64,000 nucleotides of DNA, taken from assembly GCA_012934845.2 (NCBI GenBank), contig WNNJ02001742.1, positions 1-64,000 of the forward strand, written 5' to 3'. The position numbers and the translations under genes were made by a program. The DNA comes from Pomphorhynchus laevis. Taxonomy: Eukaryota > Acanthocephala > Palaeacanthocephala > Echinorhynchida > Pomphorhynchidae. The notes beneath the pieces are model-generated. The model saw nothing but the letters and a program-made list of their open reading frames with translations. It searched no databases and had not been told where the DNA came from. This document shows positions 37,394 through 48,060 of this stretch, one piece after another (the stretch's first letter is position 1; every line of letters begins with the position of its first letter).

Positions 37394-37745
37394 AAATGAA
37401 CTTAAACGTATCCTGAAGAAAGCTAGATGTGCCCTGAAACGGGCCCAACATCTGTCATTAAAAGAGAAAACTCAAATGCTCTTATGGGGTACTTGGGCTA
37501 TCTCGGGATTAGTCTTCTTTTTAAGGAACGTCGCCCAGAACAAAGACTAAGGTTTCACAAGCTCCTCGTCTCGCGTTTAACCAGCATAGTCCGCACCGAC
37601 TGAACTCTTCTGGGGTGAAAGACCCCGGGTGGTTCAGTCGCAAGGCGGCCTGCTGGACTGGTTAGAAAGGGCTCAGATCCCGATGGACCTGAGGCCATGA
37701 AGATTTGAAGATTCGAAGAAGACTCCATTTGCGACTGGTTCAACT
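37394..37745 (+). mobile_element. LINE-A 3' fragment, plus orientation
   Basis: Matches 22974-23310 of copy 1: CTTAAACGTATCCTGAAGAA, GCCCTGAAACGGGCCC, GACCCCGGGTGGTTCAGTCG. Severely 5'-truncated. It lies only about 85 bp from the 5' end of the inverted copy 2, giving a head-to-head arrangement. Confidence 0.85.
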
Positions 37746-38510
37746 AACTTTTTCATGACCTTTTGATGCATGTATCTTTTTAGTTGTTGTACTACACTAA
37801 CATTTGTTTTATTTAAGAAAATCTTATTATTATTACTTTTAAATGATGCTTATTGAACATTTCGTAAAAAATTTATTCAATGAATGACGTCAACCTGGGA
37901 ATATTGTACAATGTGGCTAGGAAAAAATCACCATAGATATTATTGTAGAAAACGCTACGCTTTTCACCTTCAGGTTGAGTAAAAATCGTTTCTATTTTGC
38001 CGGGTACGTGTATCCGGCAATTGTCATCATATATTCTTGACGATAAAAGTAAGTTAAATGCTTGTTCAAATATTGAATGTTTATTTGTATTGAATGTTCA
38101 AATATCAAATGTTTATTATTTATGTTTATTTATATTGAATGTTCAAATGTTTGAACTTGTTGAAAGAAAATATGGTTAAGGAGAATGAGACCATTCCGCG
38201 TGAATTTCTTGTAAAACATGTAAGCCCGATGCGAAAGAATGACGAATGCCGTTTCGTCATCACAATGACTCATCAGTGCCAGATCCCTCCCACTACTGGA
38301 TGCAAAGGAGGACTGGTTATTTCTTTCTTATTTCAAGTAAAAGCACGTATTATACCTTAAAATGTATTATATTATATCTTAGCATGTATTATATCTTAAA
38401 ATGAACTATATATGATTTATATCTTAAATCACTGTATTATACTCAACAATAATTTTAAAAGCCGTTTTTAAACTTCGTATTATCGTCATTTTTATTGAAT
38501 AAATTAACAC
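37745..38510. other. AT-rich DNA with ATTGAATGTT repeats, no gene seen
   Basis: Short repeats of ATTGAATGTTCAAAT cluster at 38075-38160. No coding sequence recognised. Confidence 0.45.
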
Positions 38511-38512
38511 TA

Positions 38513-39222
38513 GAGATATTTTGATTAATTTATAGAAATGTCAGCATATGCATTTATTGTAATTTGAAAAGGTCGAAGAATTGAATATAAATTTCTCCAC
38601 GTATTAAATATAAATATCCAGACACATTGAATATGAATTTTTGAATCAAAAAAGCATTTATTTCATTGTCTTGGTTTGTTTGTTTGGCTTTCTCATGTTC
38701 CCGATATCTGGAAAGAGATCTCGAGGTAGACCTCGATACCGGTGGTGAGATCAAATCACGAAACTGGCTGAAGACCGCCTTGAGATATCTGAAAAGGAAC
38801 TCCAGACTGTCGCCCAGAATTGCGATGTCTGGAGTAGTTTAGTTCGTGAACTGCATCCACGATTCGACACCCGGACCAGTGGTTGACAGGAAAAATCTTG
38901 TATATATATTTTTCTTTTCAAGAAATTGTTATTGTTGAATAAGCATTTATTGTAATTTGCAAAGGTCGAAGGATTGAATATAAATTTACCGAAGCAATAA
39001 ATATATCCCAACGCATTGAATATGAATTTGCGAATGGAACCACAAGAGATGTTTTGATTAATTTATAGAAATGTCAGCATATGCGTTTATTGTAATTTGC
39101 AAAGATCGAAGAATAGAATATAAATTTCCCGACGAATTAAATATAAATATCCAAACGCATTGAATATGAATTTGTGAATCGAAAAGGCATTTATTTCATT
39201 GTCTTGGTTTGTTTGGTAATCG
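38513..39222 (+). repeat. Three direct repeats of a 100-180 bp unit around a LINE-like piece
   Basis: GATATTTTGATTAATTTATA..CATTTATTTCATTGTCTTGG (38513-38680) recurs at about 39050-39215, and a shorter version lies at about 38938-39040. The copies differ by point changes. The GC-rich piece 38690-38890 is enclosed between them. Confidence 0.8.
38690..38890 (+). mobile_element. Probable LINE ORF2 tail
   Basis: The plus strand reads KLAEDRLEISEKELQTVAQN and then WSSLVRELHP, similar to the LAQNRxxWRxLV ending of many APE-type LINE ORF2s. The reading frame is short and the match weak. Confidence 0.35.
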
Positions 39223-39781
39223 AAAATTTGTCAATTGTTAAGTGATATTTCACTTTTTCTATGCAATGGTACATAATTCTAACGCATAAGTACAAACGTT
39301 TTTAAGCGCCCGAACATTAACAGTATAATTTAAATAGAGTTGAAAGCTCTAGGCAACAAAAATTGTAATTTTGTGTAATCCATTTGAAAGAAAGTGTAAA
39401 ATCCAAATTGCTAACAAGACATTTATATTGAGTATTTACAATAAATTATTTTAATGACAATCTTGACTAAGCACAACAATAACAATCTGATTTTTGAGAA
39501 ATAATCTGTCGTAATTTCTTAAACAACTAAGTTAGAAACTAAGCTTAGTTAGTAATTAGCAATTAATAATTAAAAATTACGTCCTGTATGCATACCCATA
39601 ATTTTGAACAAACATTTTCAACTCTGATAAAGTTTACATCTTGAAAGGCTTTTATATATTATAAATAATATATTTAATTGCTGTTTTTTAAAACAAAATG
39701 TAAGGGAAGATGTAGTGTATAACAAGTAAGTCTCATGAAATATGAATACGAATGCAAATGAATATGATTCAAATGCATATA

Positions 39782-42205
39782 AATATGAATACAAATTTAT
39801 ATGCTAAATTTAAATCTAAAATCAATTTTATATTTATAAATTATCTATATTTATTAAATAAATTACATTTAGCACACATGATGTTGAAAGCAATGACCAA
39901 TCGCATCTAAAATTATCCTACATATGAAAGTAAGTCTCATGAAATTAGTTTCTTAAAAAATGTACATTTAAACATCAATTTTGAAGTTTAAATCATCTTA
40001 TCAATATAACTTTTATATAACTTGTACTCAGTAAGATATCAAAGGAAAACAAAATCATTCATGTAATAAATTACGTTTGCAAATTACCTATAAGTAATTG
40101 AAATTACTTATAGGTAATAAGTTCAAATTATAATAATTTCAATTACATATACTAATTGAAATTACTTAATATTTGTCATTACAAGCAGTGACCAATCGCA
40201 GTTAAAATTATCCTACATATGAATCAATTAATTAAATGATTATTTTGATTCAGTTTTGAGTTTTGATTCAATATGATTTTAGTAATAATTTTTACAGTAA
40301 GTACGCTTTCGGCATACATTATCCAAATTTAGCTGTTTAATCCTATAGATTAAACAGTGCCCTCGTAAAGTACAAAAAGACTAGTAAAATCATTTGTAAA
40401 TTTTGATCAGGATCGATACCAACGAAATTATCTTTAAAATAGAATGTAACACAAGATAAAACTTAGTTTAATTAGGTTTATACTAAAATTATTATTTAGT
40501 CAAAATAGGGACACAGAGTGGGCATCTCATTATTCTTATCTCTATGATCAAAAGTATTTTCGACCACGGAATGTAATGTTAGGTAATATAACATTATTGT
40601 AAGGCAAATTTGTGTAATCAAATTGATGGTTATGTAACACATGTTTTCAGAACTGACGTAGGTATAAAAATAATTTAATTTATTACTCGTTTGTTAATTA
40701 CTCATAAATGCTTTAAAATAACGTCATTAACGTTTAAGAAACGACATAAATTGGATTATTTCATGTTCTGTTTAATGTGCAAACACTTCCGTTAATGTAA
40801 AATAACAGGATGTATTAAAGTCTATTTGATTATTCAAAGCTGTAATTTTCTAAAAACATAAAACGTGTCGTAGTATTACTTGGATTCTTCCGTGCAATTA
40901 TTAAGATGCAAATAATTCCAATTCATAATTGAGTTGCATAAAAACAATTAATCCGATACGACTGCAAACTTTTAAAAACCAATTCTGCTTTGCTAACTGT
41001 TAAGAAAATTAGAGATGTTCACATCATAGTCTGTTATTAGCGCTTTACTGCAATCATGTGTTTAAATATCTTTTATTATCAATGTTTTTACATATTCGGT
41101 AGGTAAGAGCTACTTAAATAGCTTTGATTCATGATAAGCATTCACAGATTTTACTAAAGTGTAATAAACGTAATGTGCATTAAATGTAATTTTGCTTCGT
41201 CAGCGTAATTTCATCATGCTTCAAATGTCATATCGCACATTAGGGAACCGACATTAGTGCCTTTAAATCAATTATTTGAGTTATGGATGCATATAATTCA
41301 ACATATTTCGTAATTATTTGTTTGAGTTTTATCTACTTGTTTTGCAAATGTAATAAATAAATATCCAGTGAATATAATTAAGTTTTAATTGTATCTTAAT
41401 ATTCATTGATTACGTAGACGTAAACGAATGCCGTAGTGATAAGTTCACAATTTGCAAAATATAAATGATAAATTAAAATAATTTATCAAATTACACTCTT
41501 TCAGTACTATCGAATATTTTTTACACAAGATGCAATTTAAGATGCATAGATTTTTCAACTAAAAAGTTTATAATCACCAAACTTGTATTGTTGTATTGTT
41601 AGTAAATAAACCCATATTATTATTTAATTTTGTTGTATTTAGACTGCTAATTATGTTTACATTTTGTGTTTTCAAAAATCAAGTATGCCACTGTTCATAC
41701 ACATCTTGTTTATGAATATAAATAAGTATATCAAATAAAGATAATATATATTAAATATATAAAAGTACACAAAAATCATGTTCACTTGTCAATATATTCT
41801 ACAGTCTATATGTTTAGCATATTTTTAGCTTATTGTAACAACTAAGACTTCCATACATGTCGGTATTTAGCATGGCCGTTTATTTATCATAAATTAAGAT
41901 GTTATCATGCTCGAAAATAAAAGTCTTCAAACTAAAATGTACATAAGCGGCATTTTGAAATACTTCAAATAATGTTTTTGGCATTAAAAAAATTTTTTGA
42001 TTAAATTATTTTTAATAATAATATTTATGAGATTATCTTAAAGTAATTACCTCAAATAGGGAACAAGTCGATTTTATTTCAAAGACGTTTAACTTGATTT
42101 TAAAAATTTATTTACTCTTTAATTTTGAATAATTAATCAACATTTTAAGTTAATATACCTGTGCAGTCATTGTTGCAATTGAAATTATAGTAGCTATTTT
42201 TATTC
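39782..42205 (+). repeat. Left arm of a 2.4-kb inverted repeat
   Basis: From AATATGAATACAAATTTATA (39782) to GTAGCTATTTTTATTCT (42205) the sequence is the reverse complement of 52199-54626. Stretches I compared base by base match apart from single-base indels, so identity is very high. The arm itself has no recognised gene. It contains two related sub-blocks (CCTACATATGAA with CGATTGGTC-type sequence near 39890 and 40190). Outside the outer tips the flanks are unrelated. Confidence 0.93.
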
Positions 42206-42229
42206 TTAAATAATGTTAAACAATAAACA

Positions 42230-42860
42230 TTTAAATAATTTAAAGCATAATTTAATTTTTATCCGCAATAAAATTGCTACAATTTATAAATTGGTATTAT
42301 AGGAAATTCGATACAAAATATAAATTGACAATTAGAAACAACATATTTGATTGAATTTTGAAATACGATACACATTTGTAAAATTCTCAAATTGAATTTG
42401 TGTGCCTTAGTGAAAATATTTACTTCAAAGTTTAAAAATTTTAGACAAATTTGAAATATAATTTTAATTTTATATTTCGTAAGCTTTTTCTAGCATCCTA
42501 GATGAGTCCTACATAGCATTAAGTCACACCAAGAGTTAAAACTTAATTAAATCGTGCAATGCATCACGATTTAATAAAAACAAATAAATTTATCAATTAT
42601 AAGGTCAGTTCCTTATACCATGCCAGCTAAATCGCTAACCATATAAAAATATATTACCCCTTCAACTAAAAATTATGCAATTTATTCATTCTTTCAAAAA
42701 GTATGCAATTTATTCATTCAATGGTAATTTTGTAGCAAAGAGCTTCTCAAATAGTTTTGATTACTTAAATTTAATAAACCAAAAGAACATTCAATTCAAA
42801 TTTTGTAGCTGCTTTGCTTCAAACATAGAAAACACGATAAAGGGAGACTTAAATGATTAG
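42230..42860 (+). repeat. Dispersed repeat, also in the NPL-like intron
   Basis: The block with AAATTCGATACAAAATATAA, AAGTCACACCAAGAGTT, the hairpin AAATCGTG/CACGATTT and CAGTTCCTTATACCATGCCA is closely related to about 61410-61860, with further weaker matches to 62320-62530. It sits between the left arm and the restriction-like-endonuclease retrotransposon ORF, so it may be that element's upstream part or an older non-autonomous repeat. Confidence 0.8.
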
Positions 42861-43084
42861 ACCTAGTCAAAGATTTGTTGCTTATGATAGTCACATTTGT
42901 GATCATAGACGCCTGATCTTTAAATACAGATATTATTTAGAGAATAAATGTATATTTTTACCTGTATGCATGCATGAAACGTAATCATACATACCTTTAA
43001 TTAGCTTAGTTTGTTTCCTAATTTAATGTTAATAGAACAAAAAATTTAAACAGCTTAAATACACAATCTAAAGTAAATACATCT

Positions 43085-43288
43085 TGGTTATTGAAACTCT
43101 TACAATAAAGAGAAACACACAAAGAGAAAAGATCTAAGAGATTTACACAAAGAGAAAAGATCTAAATAAGAAGAAGAAAAGGATCTGCAAACTTCAGATC
43201 GCTGCGCTCACAAAGATCGCTGTTCAAGCAAATTACAACCTTAAACACACAATCGTCGGCTCGCTTCGCTCGCCGACGCTCAAAATAA
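43085..43288 (+). promoter_or_regulatory. 5' leader of the retrotransposon ORF: direct repeats and hairpin
   Basis: ACACAAAGAGAAAAGATCTA occurs twice (about 43105 and 43145) in a purine-rich leader. Immediately before the ATG, CGTCGGC (43254-43260) and GCCGACG (43272-43278) form a GC-rich hairpin. A role in promoter activity or translation is inference from position only. Confidence 0.45.
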
Positions 43289-46200
43289 ATGGTGCGAACA
43301 AGGCGTAAAGCATCAGCTATAGACAACAGTTCTCGTCAGCAATGTTCGCTTGGTGGATCGGTAAACACTGGATGTTGTCCCGTATGCAGAGGAGTTTATC
43401 GGCTTAATGCTTCAGGGTGTCTTCGCGTTCACGGTCACTTGGACTCAAGATGCTCAGGCTCGGGTCAATCATTGAATTTCGGCTCAATTAATTTGACGTC
43501 TCTAGATGGAGCTGGTCAAGTTGCTTTTGTGGGCGTGCGGGACTCCTTTGGAGCATCATCTGATCTCAGGTCGGCTACACCGCCTGTGGAGTTGTCGAGC
43601 AGTCCTTTCAAGGAACCTACGCGCACCACTTCAGAACTTTTACGCAGGGTTTGGATGCAACCCGTAAATACGATTAAGCGCATACCGTGGAACCTGCGCC
43701 GTCGAATTGCAAATATTTACTCGTCGTTACTTTTACAGGCTATGTGTTCAAACTCATTTCACGACTGGGAACGTTTGCTATGCTTTCCGAAATTCTGTCT
43801 TGCGTCTACGATGAATCGTGCTCAAGCCTGCGATCACACTGGGACAAAGATAAGCTTGCTTTTGGACAAGTTCGAAACCGGCGAAGATGGTGATTGCTTT
43901 TCTCCATCGGATGTTCGACCCTCCAGAAAGCTCAACAGATTTGTTTCGACGAACAACGACTATTCAGAGGCGATCGAATTAACAAGAAGTGGAAATTATG
44001 GGAAAGCGATGCGACGTCTTACTTCAAGTAATATTTGCGAGTATTCACAATCCACACGCATACAATTGTCCGTGCTACATCCAGTGAACGGTGATCTCCC
44101 AGCCTCTCGCCCTCCATGCCTGACATTGCCTTTATCAGTCGACTCGGACATTATTCAGGCCGCAGTCTCATCTTTTCCTTCCCTTACTTCCCCTGGAAGC
44201 TTGGGTTTGAGAGCGGAACACTTAAAAGACATGATGTCGGTTGATCACGGGGTTCTTTTAGGGCGACTCACTTCGCTGGTCAACTACCTGATTGCGGGCT
44301 TAGCTCCAGTCGAACTTTCTCCGTTCTTAGCTGGAGCTAGTCTACTGGCCTTAAGTAAGCCTGACGGAGGAGTCCGCCCCATTGCAATTGGGGAAACATT
44401 ACGTCGCTTATGTGCCAAATGCATTTGTCGAAAACTCCGGTCGCGGTTTTCAGAATCGCTCTTACCTCACCAGCTCGGTGTCGCTACGCCAAACGGTATG
44501 GAGCAGATTATCCATAGAGTCCGTCGACTACACCATCTTCAACACCAGAATGACGATTGGGTTTGGGTCAAAGTTGACATTACCAATGCCTTCAATACGC
44601 TGAGCCGCAGATCCTTTATTGACGCTGTAAGGAGTGAGTTCCCTGAAATAAGTAGGTGGATATCCTGGTGCTATGGATCTGGTTCAAACCTTCGATTTGG
44701 GAACATGGAGCCTCTTCAATCCTTGAGCGGAGTGCAACAAGGGGATCCTCTTGGTCCCTTATTGTTTTGCCTAGCTTTGAAACCGATAATCGCCTCAATA
44801 TCTACAATCGAGGGGATCGGCTTAAACTTGTGGTACCTCGATGACGGCATAGTGGGCGGAAGACCAGAGGCTGTTGGCAAAGCATTATCTCTGCTCTCTT
44901 TAGATTTTCCAGCGATTGGGTTGTCGTTAAACTGGAAAAAGACCGAACTGATAGGAAAGGCTAGTAATATCGATCTGGTAAAGAGATTATGCCCAGGGAT
45001 TACTTTGGTTAATTCAACAGACAACTTCACAATTCTAGGGAGCCCTGTCGGTTCCCAGGAACACTGCTCATCACACCTCATTAATAAGGTACTCCCGGCA
45101 CTGCAACTTGACCTAAAGACACTAGAAAACTTGCCGGACCCTCAGGTTGCTTTCATCCTGCTGCGCAATTGCGCATCTGCCGCACGAGTAAATCATCTGA
45201 TGCGTACGGTAGATCCCGCCTTCGCTCAAAAATTTTTCCGGCTTTTCGATGACTTGGTCTTAGATTGCTTCAGCAATATAACGTCTATTCACCCGGACAA
45301 GAAAACATGGTCACAAGCTTGCTTACCCCTGAAGATGGGAGGATTGGGCCTTCGAAGCTGTGTCGAACACTCCGCAGCGGCGTTTCTTTCAAGTGTGGAT
45401 ATGGTCGCTAAACAATCGAACCTCGACCCTTACTCTTTCCCCAGTTTTGAATCTGCAATTTCTAACTTTCCGCATGATGACAGAGGACTACAATCAAATC
45501 AACGGGGTCTTTCTCACAGCATCGACGAGACTTCGCGTCGCAAGCTATTGGAAAGCGTCGATTGCTCCAATTCAGCCAGATTATTGGCAGTTTCGCGTCC
45601 GCATGCGTGTGCATGGCTGCAGGCTATACCAAACAAAGCCACGCTTATGAATCTTGCGCCGAATGAATTTGTGGTGTTGCTTCGTATGTGGTTGGGAATG
45701 CCGCTCTGTAAGGGTGACTACCGTTGCAGACGCTGCCTTAGAATGGCAGACAAGTTTGGTTTCCACGCCCTAACCTGTCAATTTGGCGGGTACCCCGGTA
45801 TTCGACACGATGGACTTCGAGACACAATATTTCAGGCGGCAGTTTCTGCAGGACTGAGAGTCGCGAAGGAGGTACCCAATCTCGTGCGCAACTTACGAGA
45901 GAGACCAGCCGACATTTTGATTTACGAGGATCCCCCTCTAGCAGTCGATTTTGCGGTGACAAACCCTCTGCAAAATGCCTACGTTTCCATGGCTGCTAAG
46001 ATTCCTGGATATGCTGCAGACAGATATGCAGCATGTGTCAAGGACCGAAAATACAAGCGGAAAATGGAGGAAAGCGGGTATTGTTTCTCGGCCGCAGTTA
46101 TAGAGACATATGGAGGTTGGAACGCCCAGGGGGAAAAACTTGTCAGATTCATTGCCCGATCTATGTCTTGGCGAGGCAATATTTCGTATAGCAAGGCGGC

Positions 46201-46750
46201 AAACCAGCTCTTTCAGCGTGTCTCGATCTCCCTGATGAGAGGGAATGCCAAAGCGATTCTCAAGAGCCTCGAAGATTTGGGGAGACCTATAATAGAAAGC
46301 AGTGTTGGTCTTTACGACGACCCAACCCCGCGTCTCAACCCTTCGGAATTTCTTACTCAGGTGGCAGCCTTATCCGAAGAAATCGTCATTCGAGAAACCA
46401 TCCTTCCTACAGTCAGAAATGTGGACATCCATATCAATGATGTCCAACCTACTTCATCTGATGTGGATTCTTTTCGATCACCAAGCAATAGACAAACAGC
46501 TTATGCAACAACAGCATCTCAAAATTTACAATGCTCAAATCAAGATTATACTACTTCGTTGTTTCAACCATTAGATCGTCTTCATCTCCAGCAACATCAG
46601 CCGACAAATCAACAACCAAACCAAACTCAAGAACAACTTTATGCATCCGAACTTGAAAAAATGCAGACAGTGGGATTCCATAGCCGTGATGCCAATCTTG
46701 AAGCGCTTGTTGCATCTATGGGGGGACGCAAAAATGGCTGTAGAACATAA
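43289..46750 (+). CDS. Non-LTR retrotransposon polyprotein: Zn finger, RT, restriction-like endonuclease, UBA-like tail
   Basis: A single 1153-codon ORF. An N-terminal Cys/His finger (CPVC, then HGH..C-SGSG, residues 30-58) is followed by the RT: VKVDITNAFNTL with Asp430, SGVQQGDPLGPLLF, and LWYLDDG with the Asp pair at 518-519. A CRRC..HALTC cluster (813-830) leads into a restriction-like endonuclease, RPADILI (Asp875) and AVDFAV (Asp887), the R2-type PD-(D/E)XK arrangement used for target-primed reverse transcription. Then come the AAVIETYGGW block and QRVSISLMRGNAKAIL, a Gln-rich linker, and residues 1118-1146 that resemble a ubiquilin UBA domain, truncated by a frame change in a run of six G (46720-46725). 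The ORF is intact and far richer in G+C than its flanks, which suggests recent insertion. I place it among RLE-bearing elements but not in a named clade. Confidence 0.92.
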   Translation: MVRTRRKASAIDNSSRQQCSLGGSVNTGCCPVCRGVYRLNASGCLRVHGHLDSRCSGSGQSLNFGSINLTSLDGAGQVAFVGVRDSFGASSDLRSATPPVELSSSPFKEPTRTTSELLRRVWMQPVNTIKRIPWNLRRRIANIYSSLLLQAMCSNSFHDWERLLCFPKFCLASTMNRAQACDHTGTKISLLLDKFETGEDGDCFSPSDVRPSRKLNRFVSTNNDYSEAIELTRSGNYGKAMRRLTSSNICEYSQSTRIQLSVLHPVNGDLPASRPPCLTLPLSVDSDIIQAAVSSFPSLTSPGSLGLRAEHLKDMMSVDHGVLLGRLTSLVNYLIAGLAPVELSPFLAGASLLALSKPDGGVRPIAIGETLRRLCAKCICRKLRSRFSESLLPHQLGVATPNGMEQIIHRVRRLHHLQHQNDDWVWVKVDITNAFNTLSRRSFIDAVRSEFPEISRWISWCYGSGSNLRFGNMEPLQSLSGVQQGDPLGPLLFCLALKPIIASISTIEGIGLNLWYLDDGIVGGRPEAVGKALSLLSLDFPAIGLSLNWKKTELIGKASNIDLVKRLCPGITLVNSTDNFTILGSPVGSQEHCSSHLINKVLPALQLDLKTLENLPDPQVAFILLRNCASAARVNHLMRTVDPAFAQKFFRLFDDLVLDCFSNITSIHPDKKTWSQACLPLKMGGLGLRSCVEHSAAAFLSSVDMVAKQSNLDPYSFPSFESAISNFPHDDRGLQSNQRGLSHSIDETSRRKLLESVDCSNSARLLAVSRPHACAWLQAIPNKATLMNLAPNEFVVLLRMWLGMPLCKGDYRCRRCLRMADKFGFHALTCQFGGYPGIRHDGLRDTIFQAAVSAGLRVAKEVPNLVRNLRERPADILIYEDPPLAVDFAVTNPLQNAYVSMAAKIPGYAADRYAACVKDRKYKRKMEESGYCFSAAVIETYGGWNAQGEKLVRFIARSMSWRGNISYSKAANQLFQRVSISLMRGNAKAILKSLEDLGRPIIESSVGLYDDPTPRLNPSEFLTQVAALSEEIVIRETILPTVRNVDIHINDVQPTSSDVDSFRSPSNRQTAYATTASQNLQCSNQDYTTSLFQPLDRLHLQQHQPTNQQPNQTQEQLYASELEKMQTVGFHSRDANLEALVASMGGRKNGCRT

Positions 46751-46763
46751 TGAAGACTCTTGA
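46640..46763 (+). other. UBA-like domain (ubiquilin type), split by a one-base shift
   Basis: Residues 1122-1146 of the retrotransposon ORF read LEKMQTVGF and RDANLEALVAS, matching helix 1, the MGF loop and helix 2 of ubiquilin UBA domains (LEQMxxMGFxxRxANLxALxA). After the G run at 46720-46725 the annotated frame ends in an unrelated 7-residue tail, but the next frame continues with GDA..MAVEH to TGA at 46761-46763, matching UBA helix 3 (GDVNAAIE). So the domain is complete if one G is removed. UBA domains bind ubiquitin; that function here is inference. Confidence 0.72.
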
Positions 46764-47058
46764 CTTTTACCAGTTGTTATAATCAATTATTATTTTTTAA
46801 ATTTATTAGTTATTTTTTATTAGTAAGTATTTGTTTACTCTTTTTTTAAATAATTGTGCAGTTATTGTTACAATTTAAACTTTTTATTACACTGCACGTT
46901 TCTTTAATCTTATTTACAAGGCGACAGCAATGCGCTACATTTCATAATTGGTGGAGCTCATCAGCATCCCCACCACTACTACAAACGTTATCGTTTGTAG
47001 TAGAAGGTGCAACCTTACAATCTTATTTATAATCAATGTAAAATTAGGAAACAAACTA
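46764..47058 (+). mobile_element. 3' region after the retrotransposon ORF with a perfect 12-bp hairpin
   Basis: AT-rich for 100 bp, then GGCGACAGCAATGCGC and a hairpin CTACTACAAACG (46976-46987), loop TTAT, CGTTTGTAGTAG (46992-47003). GAAGGTGCAACCTT follows and resembles GAAGGCTGCACCTTCC at about 51538, and AAATTAGGAAACAAACTAT at 47041 matches AAATTAGGAAAGAAACTAT at 51866, so the end of this stretch belongs to the repeat array that the Naiad interrupted. The true 3' end of the RLE element is uncertain. Confidence 0.55.
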
Positions 47059-47059
47059 T

Positions 47060-48060
47060 TATAGGTTTTAAACAACCCAATTATAGCTGACTTGTTTTTA
47101 AGCTTTATAGAATATGAATTTGTTCATAACTGTGTAAAAACTAAATCTAAACAATATAAATATATGAAATATATGTTTCGATACATTGATGATATATGTG
47201 TATTTAATTCTAATAATTTTTATTTAATTAGTGAACAAATTTATCAAGGTAGCGTCATTCTTAATACAACCAATATTAATGATAAAGAAGGTGTATATCT
47301 AGATATAAACATTAAGTTAACATTAACTTAAACTACTATTAATTTATATCGTAAAGATGACATATTTAAATTTACAAGAAACATAGTTTTGCATGAGCAT
47401 TCATGCATACCATATAATATAAAATATAATACATTAAATAATGAAATTTTAAGAATTGCAACAATATGTAATGATATTGGCTTTCTTCAAAATTATTTAA
47501 ATAATTTAATAGATACATATTTTAAACTAGGTTACTATAAAAATAACATCAAGCAGAAAATAGTAAAATATATAAATCAACACAATAATATAAAGAATAA
47601 ATTTAAACTCTTAAGTGGCAAATTTTTATGGATGGATAATAAATAATATACTTTGCATTAGAATAAGATACTAGATAGTTATTTCAGAGGAAATACATCA
47701 TTAGCATGTATTTGGCCCCGCTGCTATGTTGGGTAGAGGAGTTAGGGGCCGAAACCTGATAGCATAGCAGTTCCTCCTGATGACCTCTAATTCTTATTCT
47801 GATACAACGTCTGTTATTTATTAGTCAATTCATAAAAATGACGTTTATTTTAAATTTTATTTTTTATTTTTTATTTTTATTTTTATTTTTTAACTTGATT
47901 TAAATTATAGAAAATCTAAAAACAATTATTAATTTTATTATTTAATTATTAAAATTTTGATTTAGCATTATTATGTTTTGTTTATTTTATAATTATATAA
48001 CAATACGTAGACTCAGTTAGCTAATTTAATTTGTTCTACTGACATGTTATTATTGACCTG
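47060..48060 (+). mobile_element. Naiad PLE copy B: truncated upstream copy (pseudo-LTR)
   Basis: Starts inside the RT at CCCAATTATAGCTGACTTG and runs to the element's 3' terminus (TACGTAGACTCAGTTAGCTAA at about 48006), where copy A begins. It encodes [18 protein letters not shown].. (47092-47331) and, after a TAA shared with copy A, the C-terminal stretch to KFLWMDNK (47389-47646). The arrangement of a 5'-truncated copy directly upstream of a longer one is the pseudo-LTR layout typical of PLEs. Confidence 0.88.

Noticed and set aside
44716-45081. Minus-strand ORFs overlapping the retrotransposon gene
   Set aside because: Shadows of the long GC-rich coding frame on the plus strand; no motifs of their own.
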